Of a DNA stretch of 64,000 nucleotides, positions 37,589 to 49,300 are shown in pieces. The notes below the pieces were generated by a model that did not search any database, was not told the origin of the DNA, and saw only the letters and a program-made list of their open reading frames with translations. The stretch lies in NCBI GenBank assembly GCA_019843655.1, contig JACDQD010000102.1, positions 2,551,501-2,615,500 of the forward strand. Direction: 5' to 3'. Made by a program: the position numbers and the translations under genes. Origin of the DNA: Lethocerus indicus. Taxonomy: Eukaryota; Arthropoda; Insecta; Hemiptera; Belostomatidae. Each line of letters opens with the position of its first letter. Within the stretch, counting starts at the first letter, position 1.

Positions 37589-38566
37589 GAAGCGGGGAAA
37601 AAATGAAGGGGCGCGCCGCGCTGGTTATTAGAGCCGTGGGAATGAGGAAACGCTGGCCGGGGAGCCCGAGCCCGCCTCCGGTCCATTCAGGTTTAATGAG
37701 AAGCAAACTCTGGGTCGCTCCTGTCCCGTCCCGTCCCCGAACCAGACCGCCGACCGGGAGCCGAAAAAAAACGAGTTCGGAAAAGAAGTAAACGGGCCTT
37801 ATTTGCCTAAGGTCTTGTTACTCCCCCGGCTTTACTTTCGAGCCCGACCTTACCCAACCAGCTAGAATTTCTGTTTTGTTATACCGCTGTTTCGGGCCCG
37901 CGTCCTGATATGTTTAAGGTACTTGTTCGAGTGCTTGGAACGCCATTAAAACAGAATGGGCGACATCGCCTCTCGCGCGTTTGTGTTTAAGGCTTCGTTT
38001 AGTGTAGTCCAGCTCAAGAATGTTTTGGAGGACTACAGTGAATTCGTGCAATTCGGTTCGCAAAAATTGCTCACTGATCAAATGCTACTGACGCCTGTTG
38101 CTTACCAAAATAATATTGGCCTGTTGCTTAATAATAATAATAATTTGGAGTGGAGACAAACGACAATGAGGTAATTGTACACAAATTCACGGGGTATAAA
38201 CAACACGCGCGATAGAATCACTGTAACATAAACTCTAATGGACCCTAAAAATATAACAAATGCGAATTTCTTATCATCTTACGCCGTAACTGGTTCTTAT
38301 TTTTTAATGCGTGAATTCAATTGAACACCATCTCAGTATTTCTAACTAGCACCGTAGGTGTAAACCTGAAGTGAAGAATAGTAGCGGATTTGAAAATATC
38401 AGCGAAAAAATAACGCCGAACAGTCCTTTTGTTTCAGCCCCCAAGAACTGCACGTGCAGTAGCGCAAGGAAAGCAAAAACAAGGAAGCATAAACAAGGAA
38501 AATAAGCGCGGAATCGGAAAGGTCAACGACTGGCGCAGGTAAGTGGAGTGACATTCTCAGACATAG

Positions 38567-38902
38567 CTGAGACCTTTAGGGGAGTTTCGGTAACTGCCAC
38601 AGAAATGCAGATGGGTAGCCCACGTATGGTTGGTCGATTTTAATTTTCTTCGATTTGATCTGATTTGTTCAACGTTTATAACAACGCCGAAATGAAATCG
38701 GTAAAATAATTCGCTAACCTAGTTCCGTAAAAAGGTAATGGATCTTTTGTAACATTTGGACTTCCAAAATTCAATTAGTCGAATAAATTGTTTCAAGAAA
38801 ACATTTAGGAGCCATATTGAATGAACGGCTGAGACCCTTAGGGGAGTTAGGGACGCAGAAAGGCAGATGGATAGCAACCTTATGGTTAGTCGGTTTCAAT
38901 TA
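38567..38902 (+). repeat. Diverged direct duplication, two copies 262 bp apart
   Basis: Copy 1 spans about 38567-38646 and copy 2 about 38829-38902. Shared blocks in order are CTGAGACC, TTAGGGGAGTT, CAGAAA, GCAGATGG, TAGC and TATGGTT followed by GTCG and TTT, with single substitutions between them and one gap. By eye identity is near 80%. The sequence between copies is not obviously related. It is either an old tandem duplication or two insertions of one repeat. Confidence 0.6.
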
Positions 38903-39654
38903 GACGTACTCGGTTAACCTTAGCCCGCTTTTAATTCGACGTACACACGCAACGTAAAGGGGTGAAATTAAATGTCTAGAACCAATTAAATGAAAGAAGG
39001 AAAAATAATACACGAGCCTAGATTAAAGTTAGTTTATTACAGATTGCAATAGTTTCTGCTTCATACTCATAAATACTATAGCTCGTTCTCTAAATTTCCG
39101 ACATAGATATTTTCGTGGTCACAGGATTAAGCAATACGTTTCCGCATGCTGCGTGTTCATATTTGTTTCCTATTTCATAAATCATCAGCACGCAGTAATT
39201 TCGATAGCAAATTCTTCATTCGATAGGAACGTACACACCCAATGAACGCGTTACGGGTGTGAAGAGAAAGAAGTTGTTTATCGTCCATATGGTTAGTCTT
39301 CTTCACGGCTCATTAGATAATAATGACAGAAATAACTTTCAAGTTCGATTTGTAACGCAATTGCACATTTTTAAGTTGAAGGTTGGTGGGCGCTCAATTC
39401 TAACTTGGCTTGCCCACCCAAATGACCACGGTCCAGGTTTTATTTCAGATAATTCAACTTCATTTTTTTTCTGACTTGCGGTCCTTTTTTCGGTATCTGT
39501 TTTATGTGAATTAAACGAAGGAAAGTGAAGTAATTTTTAATTCCTAGGCCTAGTTCCCTGCTTGGGGGTCTTTGAAATTTTATACACATGAAAAGACCTC
39601 AGTATGCGCGCCTATCCGGTCCCAAATCTGCTTCGTCGGTGTTTGTTTGTGTTT

Positions 39655-39740
39655 ACATTGGTATTAGCCACCACTGACGTCACGTTCTGATGACTATTAG
39701 AGTATGCTTAGTCGGCCAAACAAACGCTGAACAGTATAGT
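39655..39740. promoter_or_regulatory. CRE palindrome flanked by forkhead-like words
   Basis: TGACGTCA at 39675-39682 lies about 20 bp after TGTTTGTGTTTAC-type forkhead-like words and 35 bp before CCAAACAAACGC, their approximate inverse. Binding is inference from motif shape only. Confidence 0.2.
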
Positions 39741-40426
39741 ACAGTGCGAGCCCACTCCCGGCTGGTAATAAACACGTCGTTTCGAAATTTCCTTAATTAA
39801 CCCTAATTCACATTAATTTATAACCGAGCCTGAATAAAGACAATGTGAACAGAGTGAATGTGTAGGATCTGATTACCAACTCTTGTTCTATAGAGGAACA
39901 ATAAAAAACATTGGGAGGTATAATAGCATAAGTCAGCCTACCCCCCTAGACCATCATAGGGTCAGTAATAATATTACAGCGAAGTATTCCGTTGCTAAAA
40001 ACTTCCTGACAGTAAGAGAATTCGGCTCTCCAAGCATCCTGTTAACACACTGTCGCTATCATGTCACTGTCATATTTGCATTTTTCGAGTTTTTTGAGTC
40101 ACTCCAACAATTTTTCATTAAAATATCGTATTAAATGAAGCACATTAAATAAAATGTCCGGTAACTTTAACGGTTGGATGGAATATATCGACCTACATTA
40201 TGCGAACTCTCCCAGAAATCCCTAGAGGTACGTTAAAGGAGGATATTCCGATGCGGACCAGAATTCAGGGGAGGAGTTATAAGAAACTGCTGAAACCTTA
40301 CAGGGTTTAGGGGGGTATCCATCCAACGTACTGCAACCGTTAATCCCTCGACAGGGGGGCCCGACAAAAAAAAAAGAAGGAAAAAACCAAGAAACCTCAT
40401 CACGTATCGAGGAGCGGCCCGCCGCG

Positions 40427-40468
40427 AAAGGTCATGTCTGGGGCTCGAGACCTCCGGGCCTGACCTTT
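40427..40468. promoter_or_regulatory. Inverted AAAGGTCA half-sites
   Basis: AAAGGTCA (40427-40434) and its exact inverse TGACCTTT (40461-40468) are separated by 26 bp in a GC-rich block that also contains two CTCGAG-like words. AAAGGTCA is an extended nuclear-receptor half-site. The wide spacing makes cooperative dimer binding unlikely but two monomer sites are possible. Confidence 0.25.
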
Positions 40469-41328
40469 ACCTCGAGGAGAGACACAAGCGCTCCGGAGAG
40501 TTCGTTAGTCACAGAGAATTCTGAAATTTATTCATAATTTTGTATTGCCCGCACGATTTCTTCCTTTCATCTCTGTCCAAGAGTGCCAGGACTTCCTGGT
40601 TTCGAAGCGCCCGGATTTTCCCGGGAAGAGAAATAAACTGGGCTGGAATCCGCGCAGTCCCCCGATCTGGCTCAGAGCCTTCCTACCTCACAGTAAATTT
40701 TCTGAATCTCTTTATAAATTTCGAGGGCATGAAATATTTGCGCCCGATACGAGTATAGCCCGCACCTAAAATAGATATCTGTTTCAAAACTACAATGACG
40801 GAAATATCGGTTTTTGAGAACGAACTTTCATCGATTTCAAATTGGAAAGAATTTTGTTCAGTAATATACATGAAGCTTTTCGGAGGGGGGTGATTGAACG
40901 ATTTTGCTGAATTAATAGGCTTACGCAATAATGAAATCGGAATCACGGAAAAAGGCGACCGGGGTCAGTCCATCGAGGACCCCGTCGGGAATTCCATGGC
41001 GCTCCTAAGCGAAACGCTAAACAGTTCTGGGTCTCCAATCGCAAAGTAATCCGCGTCCCGAGCATTCCGATCCCTTAACACGGCATTGGAGGCGGGGTTG
41101 AGGGGGACTCGCGATTACCTCATATTCGAGAGCGGCCGGAAAAACGGTGCTCTGTTTGCTGGAGCACATCCGCGCCATTAGCAATCGCAGTCTATTGCCC
41201 CGCTTCGAACATTGTCCCAGGGGGAATCGGCTACACGTGGAAATCCCCTTCCGTCGGTGACGACGAATTAGCTCGGGAATTCCTCTACCAAGTATCGCCA
41301 AATACGGTTGACATTCCTACCGCGCTGG

Positions 41329-41358
41329 AAAGAGAGAGAGGGAGAGAGAGGGAGAGAA
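41329..41358. repeat. (GA)n microsatellite with GGGA interruptions
   Basis: GA units interrupted by two extra G residues. Confidence 0.9.
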
Positions 41359-42439
41359 GCTATAAAGAAATAAAGGCGCGGGAATGAAACGGAAAATGTT
41401 TCTCGAAAAATCCCTAACGTTAGATGTGTGCGCAAACCATTTTGAAAGAGTTGAGTTTTTTCACTTATTCCTTCAGTTATATTCCGCGATTAGTTTTCGT
41501 CACTAACTATTAAGTACACACTCGAACTATTTTGAATTATTTTCATGCGTCTGTAATATGGTAGCAACTTATATTTACCTCGCTGACGTGTAACACTAAA
41601 CGACAAACCACACAAGTGCAAAACAATGGCACACAACTCGGAGCTAACCGAGATAGCTCTTGCACCACATGTGGCTAAAACCCATTAAGAATTTATTTTC
41701 ATAAATGTGCGGTCATGTGATACATAATGTAACGGGCGCTTATAGGGCACGACAAACTGAATGGAGTGAATAAACATAAATAGGCAGTACTTTAGTGTAC
41801 ATAAAATGTACATTCACTCGGTAAAATGAAATTATATTCCCGTCATGATGAACAAGCGAAAAGGGTTTATACTATTAATTTTTACACTTCGAAGTTGTAC
41901 GCGTATACTCACACCGCTTAAATCCTCTCTAACTGTGATGGCTCGATCATGCGGGAGGAAAGCGCCGGGAGAGCGATGCTGAAATAATCGAATGATCGGA
42001 TAGTTATCAGGATCAGTCGGATTTTAACTGAACCGGCGTTTACCGTACGATTCCCCGCGGAGAAAATCCCCCAACTACAGTTTAACCCGAAGGCCAAGTT
42101 AATTTGTATCGGGAAAACCGACTATATCTCAGCAACAACCTGGGGGCTCCGCTCGCCTGCGTGACCTCGCATACATAGTAGTAATAATGAAAATTAAATG
42201 TACATAACCTACAGCCAGTACACCAAGTTTACATTATACACTGTCAGGGTGATGTGGCAACTGGTGGACTGCTCTTCTGGTTACCGAGGTTAGCAGTTTA
42301 CATGAACAACCTCCTTTTGCATTAACGACCACCGTATAAAATTCTAGGCAAATAAGAATCAATGTTAACCCTAAGCCGAGGCTAACTCTGAAGTCGTCCT
42401 TCTGCTATGGACAGGCCGTATCAAACGCTGGCAATCTCT

Positions 42440-42530
42440 GTCATGATCAGGAAAGCCCTCAGGAAGATTTTTGTGGTCCAACGTATGTTGCTGGCTATTA
42501 GCTAAATTGAGACTGCAATAACACTAATTA
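42440..42530 (+). pseudogene. Possible LINE reverse-transcriptase C-terminal relic
   Basis: The plus frame reads AISVMIRKALRKIFVVQRMLLAIS, then a stop and IETA. This resembles the segment just after the reverse-transcriptase core of Jockey/R1/I LINEs, where an arginine-rich helix runs into QRxLLLAIxxAYRTxS. The AYRT core itself is not intact here. It may belong to the same family as the RNase H relics at 2590-2880, 16853-17155 and 27571-27705, but no overlap allows a test. Confidence 0.28.
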
Positions 42531-44038
42531 AAAAGTGAATGATTTTAGGGGAAGAGTCGTTTAATACGTGCAGAAGAAAGACAATTCGGTTCAAGATCCC
42601 GGTTTCAAATTCCGGTGGCGCATCTTTCTTCAATTATATTCTTTTGCAATCGAGTAACCTCATTTAACAAACCATATACTTCAGATATAATATGGGAAGC
42701 AAAATGGTGAAATTTTCCAATTTAATCTTAATGTTATTGGACCCCGCCGCGGTAATAATCTTTGCGTTAATAGGAAAGGGATGAAGAATTTTATTACCTG
42801 AATTTATTAATATAGCAAGGCAATGAAGGCCGTCCTGGAATCGGCCAATATCTTGATCTCAATCTTTGATATAGAAGAGTGCTCTCTATACTCGCAGTTC
42901 ATGGGATCGCTCCCAATTAGTGTCCCAAGGGGAGTCAGATTTCCAAAGATATTCTTATCGCGGCAAATCTCCAGGCCTCCGTACGCGCATTTACTATGCG
43001 TCCAGATCCAATAAACACTACGACAATTTGGACCAACGGAAAAACCGGTGAATGTTCCCGGCCTGGTATTATGTTAATGGAAGGCAACCACTCCCACCCC
43101 CAAAGCATGCGACGACTGGCTCCTATAAAAGGCGGTGCCCCACGGGAGAACCCCACCGACGAAAGGAGGATAATGCATGTTTCTGGTGGAATCGGACCCG
43201 AAGAATTTTGCCGATTGTTCTCAAACGGGATTTTCTCTTATTTACCCAACGCATCGAACATTTAACAGAGAACTTCTTGACATCAGTGGAAAAATCTATC
43301 ACCACCGATGATCATAGAGCGTAACCTCTTTGTTTCATCGTAGATGAACCTACAACGTTCGTGTACAACGTCGGTATACGATTTTTATAATATTCATGTG
43401 GCTAATCGACGAACTTCCGTTAAAATTCCTTCGAACATAGTTTCAAATTCATCTAAAAGCCGCGTTGCTATTTTATACCCCCCCCTCTCACCCTCCGACC
43501 CTCAAACATAGGGGTCGCTCGATACCAAACTTTTTCTCCGGGCAATCGCTCAGCGGAGTCATCCTTTTGAAAAATTGATACCCTTCCCCGTCCAATCGAT
43601 CTTTCGGTCCCGGAAATCGACCCGGACCGATGGGTCGGGCGCCCCCCCCACTAATGGGGGAGAACCGGGCGCTCTATTTTTGTTTGCCGTCGATCGATAG
43701 CCGGCCCCCGGCCCCAGGGCCCCGGGTCACGCCACCTTATAAATAATTATGGTTTTAGAATTTATAGGACTTATTACAACCACCGGGTAATCATTTTGAA
43801 ATCGACCCCTAAACGGCGGAGTAATGGAATTCTTGATAAATTCTGCTATCGAAAAATGGCCGACGGCGGGCTCCGTTTTCATTACCCGGCCGGCGGGTGC
43901 AATTCTCGTAAACTCGCAATCGCTTATCGAATTGAAATTACCACCGGGTTATGGCTGAGCGTCGACGTTATCGTCTCGGCTCTGCGGTAAATATCGAGTG
44001 GGGATAGACTGATTAATATTAAATTAAATGCGACATAC

Positions 44039-44131
44039 CATTGGTGTGGGCCGGCGGTGGTTGAGGCCATGAGGGCCTGGGTACTGGCCTCTGGGCCGCC
44101 GGAGGACTGCCCAGCATGCCTCCACACCCAC
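44039..44131 (-). CDS. Internal exon of an unidentified minus-strand gene (31 codons, phase 1-1, Pro-rich)
   Basis: On the minus strand the acceptor is tttgattacag before 44131 and the donor is AATG|gtatgt after 44039. Length is 93 nt. In phase 1 it reads GCGGMLGSPPAAQRPVPRPS and then WPQPPPAHTN. All three frames are open, so the frame rests on agreement with the other two exons, both multiples of three and both best in phase 1. Third-position G/C alone slightly favours the frame beginning WVWRHAG, so the frame is not certain. The peptide is Pro/Gly-rich and probably disordered. As the most upstream of the three exons, it would splice to 32792, forming a Gly codon at the junction. Confidence 0.5.
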
Positions 44132-46034
44132 CTGTAATCAAATACAACATTAATTAGTCTTAATTAATTAATCGGATAAAAATAAATAAAATTGAACCTT
44201 AGTGAAAAAAATTTTTCTTGTAGACTGTTTTTTTTTTCATTCTAATCAAACCGTCCGGGATAAGAGATGGGATTACGCAAGCCCAGTTCTCGGAATAAGA
44301 CATATCGACATGTGTACGAAGTAAACTGGCAGAACGGCGGAAGAAATAAACGAAGGCTTTTCGCGGTTAGTAAGCCGCGGAGTCTTATCTAAAGAAAAAA
44401 AAGCTATAAAGCCTCGCCTTGGGCCCCAGGCACGGAGGAAGCGGCGATTCGAGCTTTCAAAGGAGCCCGACTTATCGCCGATTAATACTTAGGGCTTGAA
44501 ATGGATCTGTTTAATTTACGAGCAACAGACGGGTGGGGGCGGTTAAGGACACAGCCGCGGTTCAAAGGAAAGGGGCGGCACGAGGCAGGGACAAGTCCTG
44601 CAAACCGCGTCCAACCTCAGTGCGAGCGATTTCTCATTTCCCCGCCGCTAGAGAAATCCGTCGCTAGCATGAAGTATGCCAAACGCGGCTAAATATTTTT
44701 TGGAAAATGTACTTCTATTGCCCGCAATATAAAACTATTCAAATCGAATCTACGGTTTTTCACCTCTGCCTCTAAACACACCCTGTGAGGTGGCAGACCA
44801 ACCAATACTTGTTTCGAAATCCACATTGAGCCGGAGAGAATCTCTCTGATTCCTTTCGGAATTTGGAGCAAATATTTTATCGATTATTACGCAAGCGGCA
44901 AAAAAAAAATAAAAAATGTCCTAACTAATAGAAAAACAAGGTAAATCAGTGGAATATACTTCGGAGACAACATTGTCTATGGAGTGAACTGAAAGAAAGA
45001 GCTAACAGAATTACGGGGGAGGCGATTTATTTTCACGTTCCTCAAGTTCTGACGGCTATCACTTTAGGATATTAAACCGTGCTGGCGGCGGAAAGTAAAA
45101 TCTTTTTATTACAATCTTCTCGGAGAAACGAGAGGACTGAAGACTGAAACTTTTTGACGCACACGGAAATATCCCAAGATTTCTTCCACGCCGTCCGGGA
45201 CTCGGAGACTGCAGACGATTAAACGATAATGGCGTCGGTTTTCCTGTAGATCCCGCCCATAAATAAACGGCATTAGATAATAGAGGAACGCGTACATGTG
45301 GGCATCGAGAGATAAAGACGATGAGCGGAACCCCTTAATAGCACAAACTGTGGCAAACCCTATTTTTCCCATTAATGAATTATTTTAGTTCTGCTTAGGA
45401 ATTTAGCAGGTGGATTTTATCAAAACGAGCGAGAATAAATAGTCAAGTTGAATGGCCGGCTGTTGAGTTGCAACTTGCAGGTTCTACCTTTTAATACACC
45501 GAAAAAAGGAGATACCGACTTTTAAAATGAAAATAACAGAATGTTAAAATATAGAATGCGATTTGAAATGCCGGTAAATAACCCGGTGGTTATTCTCCGT
45601 TCGAGTGTCACAATTGTAGTCGCCTCTTCTGTCTCTTTCCCACTGTCCCGTTTCCGTCTCTTTCTCTCTAGCTCTCGCTCATTGACCACCTGTTAAAGCT
45701 ATCAGGAGTGCGGGCCCCGTATATCTCGTTGGGCGGTTGAAAAAAAGCCGTTCAACACACACAGCCGAGTTTGTTAAAAGCTCAGATTCTAAAAGGGCAA
45801 CACCTACAAAAACAATGCACCCTACGATACAGTTTTAAAAAGGGACCGCAAGAATTAAACAGCTCAACAAAGCCATTTTAAAATATTCTGCTTCCGTTAT
45901 CAATTACCACGGTTCCAATAAATAATATTTCTATTAACACAGTTTTTTCGAAACACATATTTTTATTGAATTCATAAACATATATTACTTTCTAATGGTG
46001 CAGAGAACGGTTGTGTTCTGGCTTTGATGAAGCC

Positions 46035-46039
<5 letters not shown>

Positions 46040-46108
<69 letters not shown>
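46040..46108. repeat. Long (AT)n microsatellite ending in (GT)n
   Basis: About 29 uninterrupted AT units followed by five GT units. Confidence 0.97.
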
Positions 46109-46204
46109 CTTATTATTGTGGTTTTGGGGTATGTTGTTTGTCTTATTTGAGACGGAGTCTTTGTCGGATTATCGGTTACATATACATTTGATCACACAAC
46201 TAGT

Positions 46205-46345
46205 CACAACTACAGTACACGGTACAAGTAGCAGTGACAGTGCAGTGAAGATACCCAAATAACATCCAAAGTGCCAAAAGGGACTAACACCGCTACTGAA
46301 GATGGTGAGCGGCCGAAACCGGTCTAGCAAAAGACCAAACCAGCG
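46205..46345 (+). repeat. Dispersed repeat with CAGTG-rich head and GAAACCGGTCTA hairpin tail
   Basis: A head rich in CAGTG words (46230-46250) is followed by CTACTGAAGATGG, then GGCCGAAACCGGTCTAGCA and AAGACC. GGTCT and AGACC form a 5-bp hairpin. The tail matches 4700-4790 almost exactly over about 22 bp with two changes in the loop. Partial versions occur at 1145-1240 and 60050-60110. This copy is the most complete and may represent a short interspersed element. No tRNA-type promoter boxes are evident in it. Confidence 0.42.
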
Positions 46346-49300
46346 AAAGGAGACAGAAACACAAGAAATCTACGGTATTCCACAACACCTCGCAGACCAC
46401 AAAACAGGTATTTTAAACTATTCTATTTCGGTTACCTAGGCAACATCGGGCGCTCTAACGGTGGGCCTTTTAATCAGGGGGGCCTGGATTGGACGAGAGA
46501 AACTGAGGAGATGGTGGGGCCGCTGGTGGGAAGGGAAGGGGGGGTAGCCTCGCCGAAATTAGCCCGGCAAATACATTCCCCCTCATCCCCTCCAATTCAC
46601 CTACTCCTCCCCCGTAGTCCCTAATCCTTCCCTAATTAAAGCGCCCCCCCTTTGCCTATTACTGAATTTTAAACGTGGGATTCCAGCAAAATTTAATTCC
46701 GTTATTCATGTTTTGGGCTTAACTCTTTTTTCCTTGTCGTGCCGAACTTCACTTTAACTATTTCGGTGCTTCAGCACTGCTTCAGTGCTTGGTTCATGGT
46801 GAGGAAAATTTTGAAAAATGCATCCGTAAATATCAAACCGTGAATATCTATTCAGTATTAATTTTTGGAGCTGAACGTGCATTTGTGTGTACCTCATTTT
46901 TTCAATTACCCGAGCAAGACGGGAAACTTTAACTGAGTATGTATAGAATAATCTGTCTTGTATTTTTAAGTCTGTTACCGTACCGCCATATCCCTCCCAC
47001 CGTCAGTATGCAACACAAATGCCTCCACGTAGTGGGATAGGGTGTTATTTCGAAAACTGTAGGTGTGTTCGAATTCTGTGGGAGGAATGAGCCCACGATA
47101 TTACTAAATAATTTATGTTTATAGCTGAAGTCCATAATATTTCACTGCAACGCACCTTTATATGGAGCCTGTTTCGGATATTTTAGAAGTTTAGATCCTA
47201 TTCAGAAATAGACAGAAGTACAATATGTGTGTATATCATATTTCGTGTATACACACTTGAGTACGCTCTTAAAACCATTTTCATGTTTTAATGTTTAGAG
47301 CCATCTTCGCTCTTTGTTTCGTGTACCTCACTGAGTACAATTGCTCAAGCTAGCAGTTGTTGCTAGCATTTAACAATATTTTATTGAACGGGTAGGCCGT
47401 GAATTGATACGCCGACAAAGAGATAGGGTATTCAGTGGCCGCTCGGATCATTAAGGGTAACTACTGGCCGCTGGTCCACACGAGTGGGCGGTACACACTG
47501 TCCCTACCGTCCTCTTTTTCAGCTCCCGGTGGTACGCCATCTTTGTTTTCCGCCCCACTTACTGCTTGTATTCCTTTACCCTGCACGCTCAAGTTACGCA
47601 ACACCGGGCGTTTGGAGGCCATCATTCTTTTTAATTGAAATTGGAAAGTTTCTACACCTGAAATCGAACCCCGGCCTAAAGATAACTATAAAAATATGGG
47701 AATGGATTTTATTTATTTTTTTGTTACTATGCCCAATCGAAGGCAATAAATTATATGGTTAACTATTAACTTTTACGTATTTCGTTCCTGACATCATTTT
47801 CGAGTAGATGGTATGTTTGAATTTGTGGGCGTATTTCACGAATATTGAAGAATGTAAAAATTTAGGTAAGATTGTTATTAGCATCTGTTATTTACGTACT
47901 AGAAAGGTTTTGCATCCTGACCATAAAATTGCTTATTAGCAATGCAGGGGGCTACCTCTCATGTCTACCTAATGTCTTCCTCTTGAATAGCATCATGCTT
48001 AAAATTCAACGACCGGGAGCCATAGCCGGAACTCAATGTACTCACACTGAGGAAGGACCCTGCCCCAGTGCCTCCACTTGGAGGCTCGCATTTATCCGCC
48101 TCATTATGCAGGGGAGAAAACCCCCTTATCAGAAGGCCGTACCTTCGGCAAAAAAACCCTGCATTCGCCAAATTCACGGCTTATTCGTACTACAATGGTT
48201 GCGCATTATCGATGCCTGAAGTCCCGTTCGATATTTTCGAAAAAAAGGAATCCGCAGTAAAAGTACAGACGACTGGATGCTTAATCGGCCGCCGTAGTGG
48301 AAACGCTACTCACGATGGCTAGGAGGTCTACTATTCAAAAAAGTGAAGGTAAAACGCGAAGGGGCGAATATCGAACAGCATTCCCCCATTGAAACTTTAT
48401 ATAAGCCGCACCGTGTATGGATAGGTCCTGCCCGTTAATCAATAGAACGCCCGTAGAGCGAATTTGTTTGCCTGAACCTTATGAACGGGGGGAAATTCAT
48501 AGGGGTAATATTGAATGGTCGGGGGCGTGGGGTTATTCGACCATTGTGCAGCGCTCTTATTCTTGTCCACTAAATGTCATCAGCCCTACTGGCCCCGTCC
48601 ACGACTATGACGCAATCCATCAATTATCCAGGTCCGGTTAATATATATCCCCGGTGAATTACGGACATCAATTCCCGGAGGGACAGTCAATCATCCGTGC
48701 CGATAGGTTTTCGGCCGGTTGCGTCCACCGTCCGAAAGGACGGTGATTTGGGTCGATAAGAGGTTGCTGGAACGGGCCAAAAATCCAGTCCATCGCTCAG
48801 CTCTTACTTATATTAAATGCTGAACGGAACCGCTGTATCGGTATCTTTAGGGGATATACGCTGCGGGCCGTACGTTATTACGACAGTAGTATTCTCCCCT
48901 CTGGGTTCGCTTTGAAATCCGGATGCGGGGGGATAAGAGGGGCCCGCGTCCCTTCTGGAATTGTATCCTTCCTTAAGCCGGTACCCCGCTGTTCGCGACT
49001 TAGTTCTGGGTTCGGGGCGACCCCCGGCAAGGACGAGAACCCCCCCCCCCGCTACCCACCATTAACATCATAAAGCTCTGGTTACTTCAGCCGCTTCAAA
49101 TCCTGCGGTAAGGCGAATATCCGATAACCGATTCCTTTTTATTGTCAGCAGGGTCAAAGTGTTTTTGTCGTACCTCTGCTTCTATGGGGGTGTTAAAGGT
49201 AAAGGGTCAAGGCTCCTTACAATCGAGGATTCGGTTAAATCGGCTATATTCACCCAGTAGAAGAAATATTCCGATATTCTTTGCATTTAATACTCAACAA

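Larger units (their letters stand above)
32793..44038 (-). other. Presumed intron of the minus-strand gene (about 11.2 kb)
   Basis: Runs from donor gtatgtcg at the 44039 exon to acceptor ttgcag at the 32792 exon. No intervening exon is supported. A purine-rich stretch with G runs lies at about 33560-33660. GC-rich blocks lie at about 33400-33500, 37600-37790, 40390-40500 and 43590-43730. Repeats and relics inside are listed separately. Confidence 0.45.

Noticed and set aside
42585..42625. tRNA T-arm-like sequence (GGTTTCAAATTCC with flanking CCGG)
   Set aside because: One T-T mismatch in the arm, no A box at the right distance, and no acceptor-stem partner for the following TGGCGCA.
46011..46262. 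83-codon plus frame through the (AT)n array
   Set aside because: Half of it is Ile-Tyr from the microsatellite; the rest overlaps the dispersed repeat.
47965..48177. Minus-strand frame with EPPSGGTGAGSFLS followed by a strong-looking gtgagta donor (about 48048)
   Set aside because: The only acceptor candidates upstream give a frame in phase 0 and a stop in phase 1, so it does not fit the exon set. No independent support.
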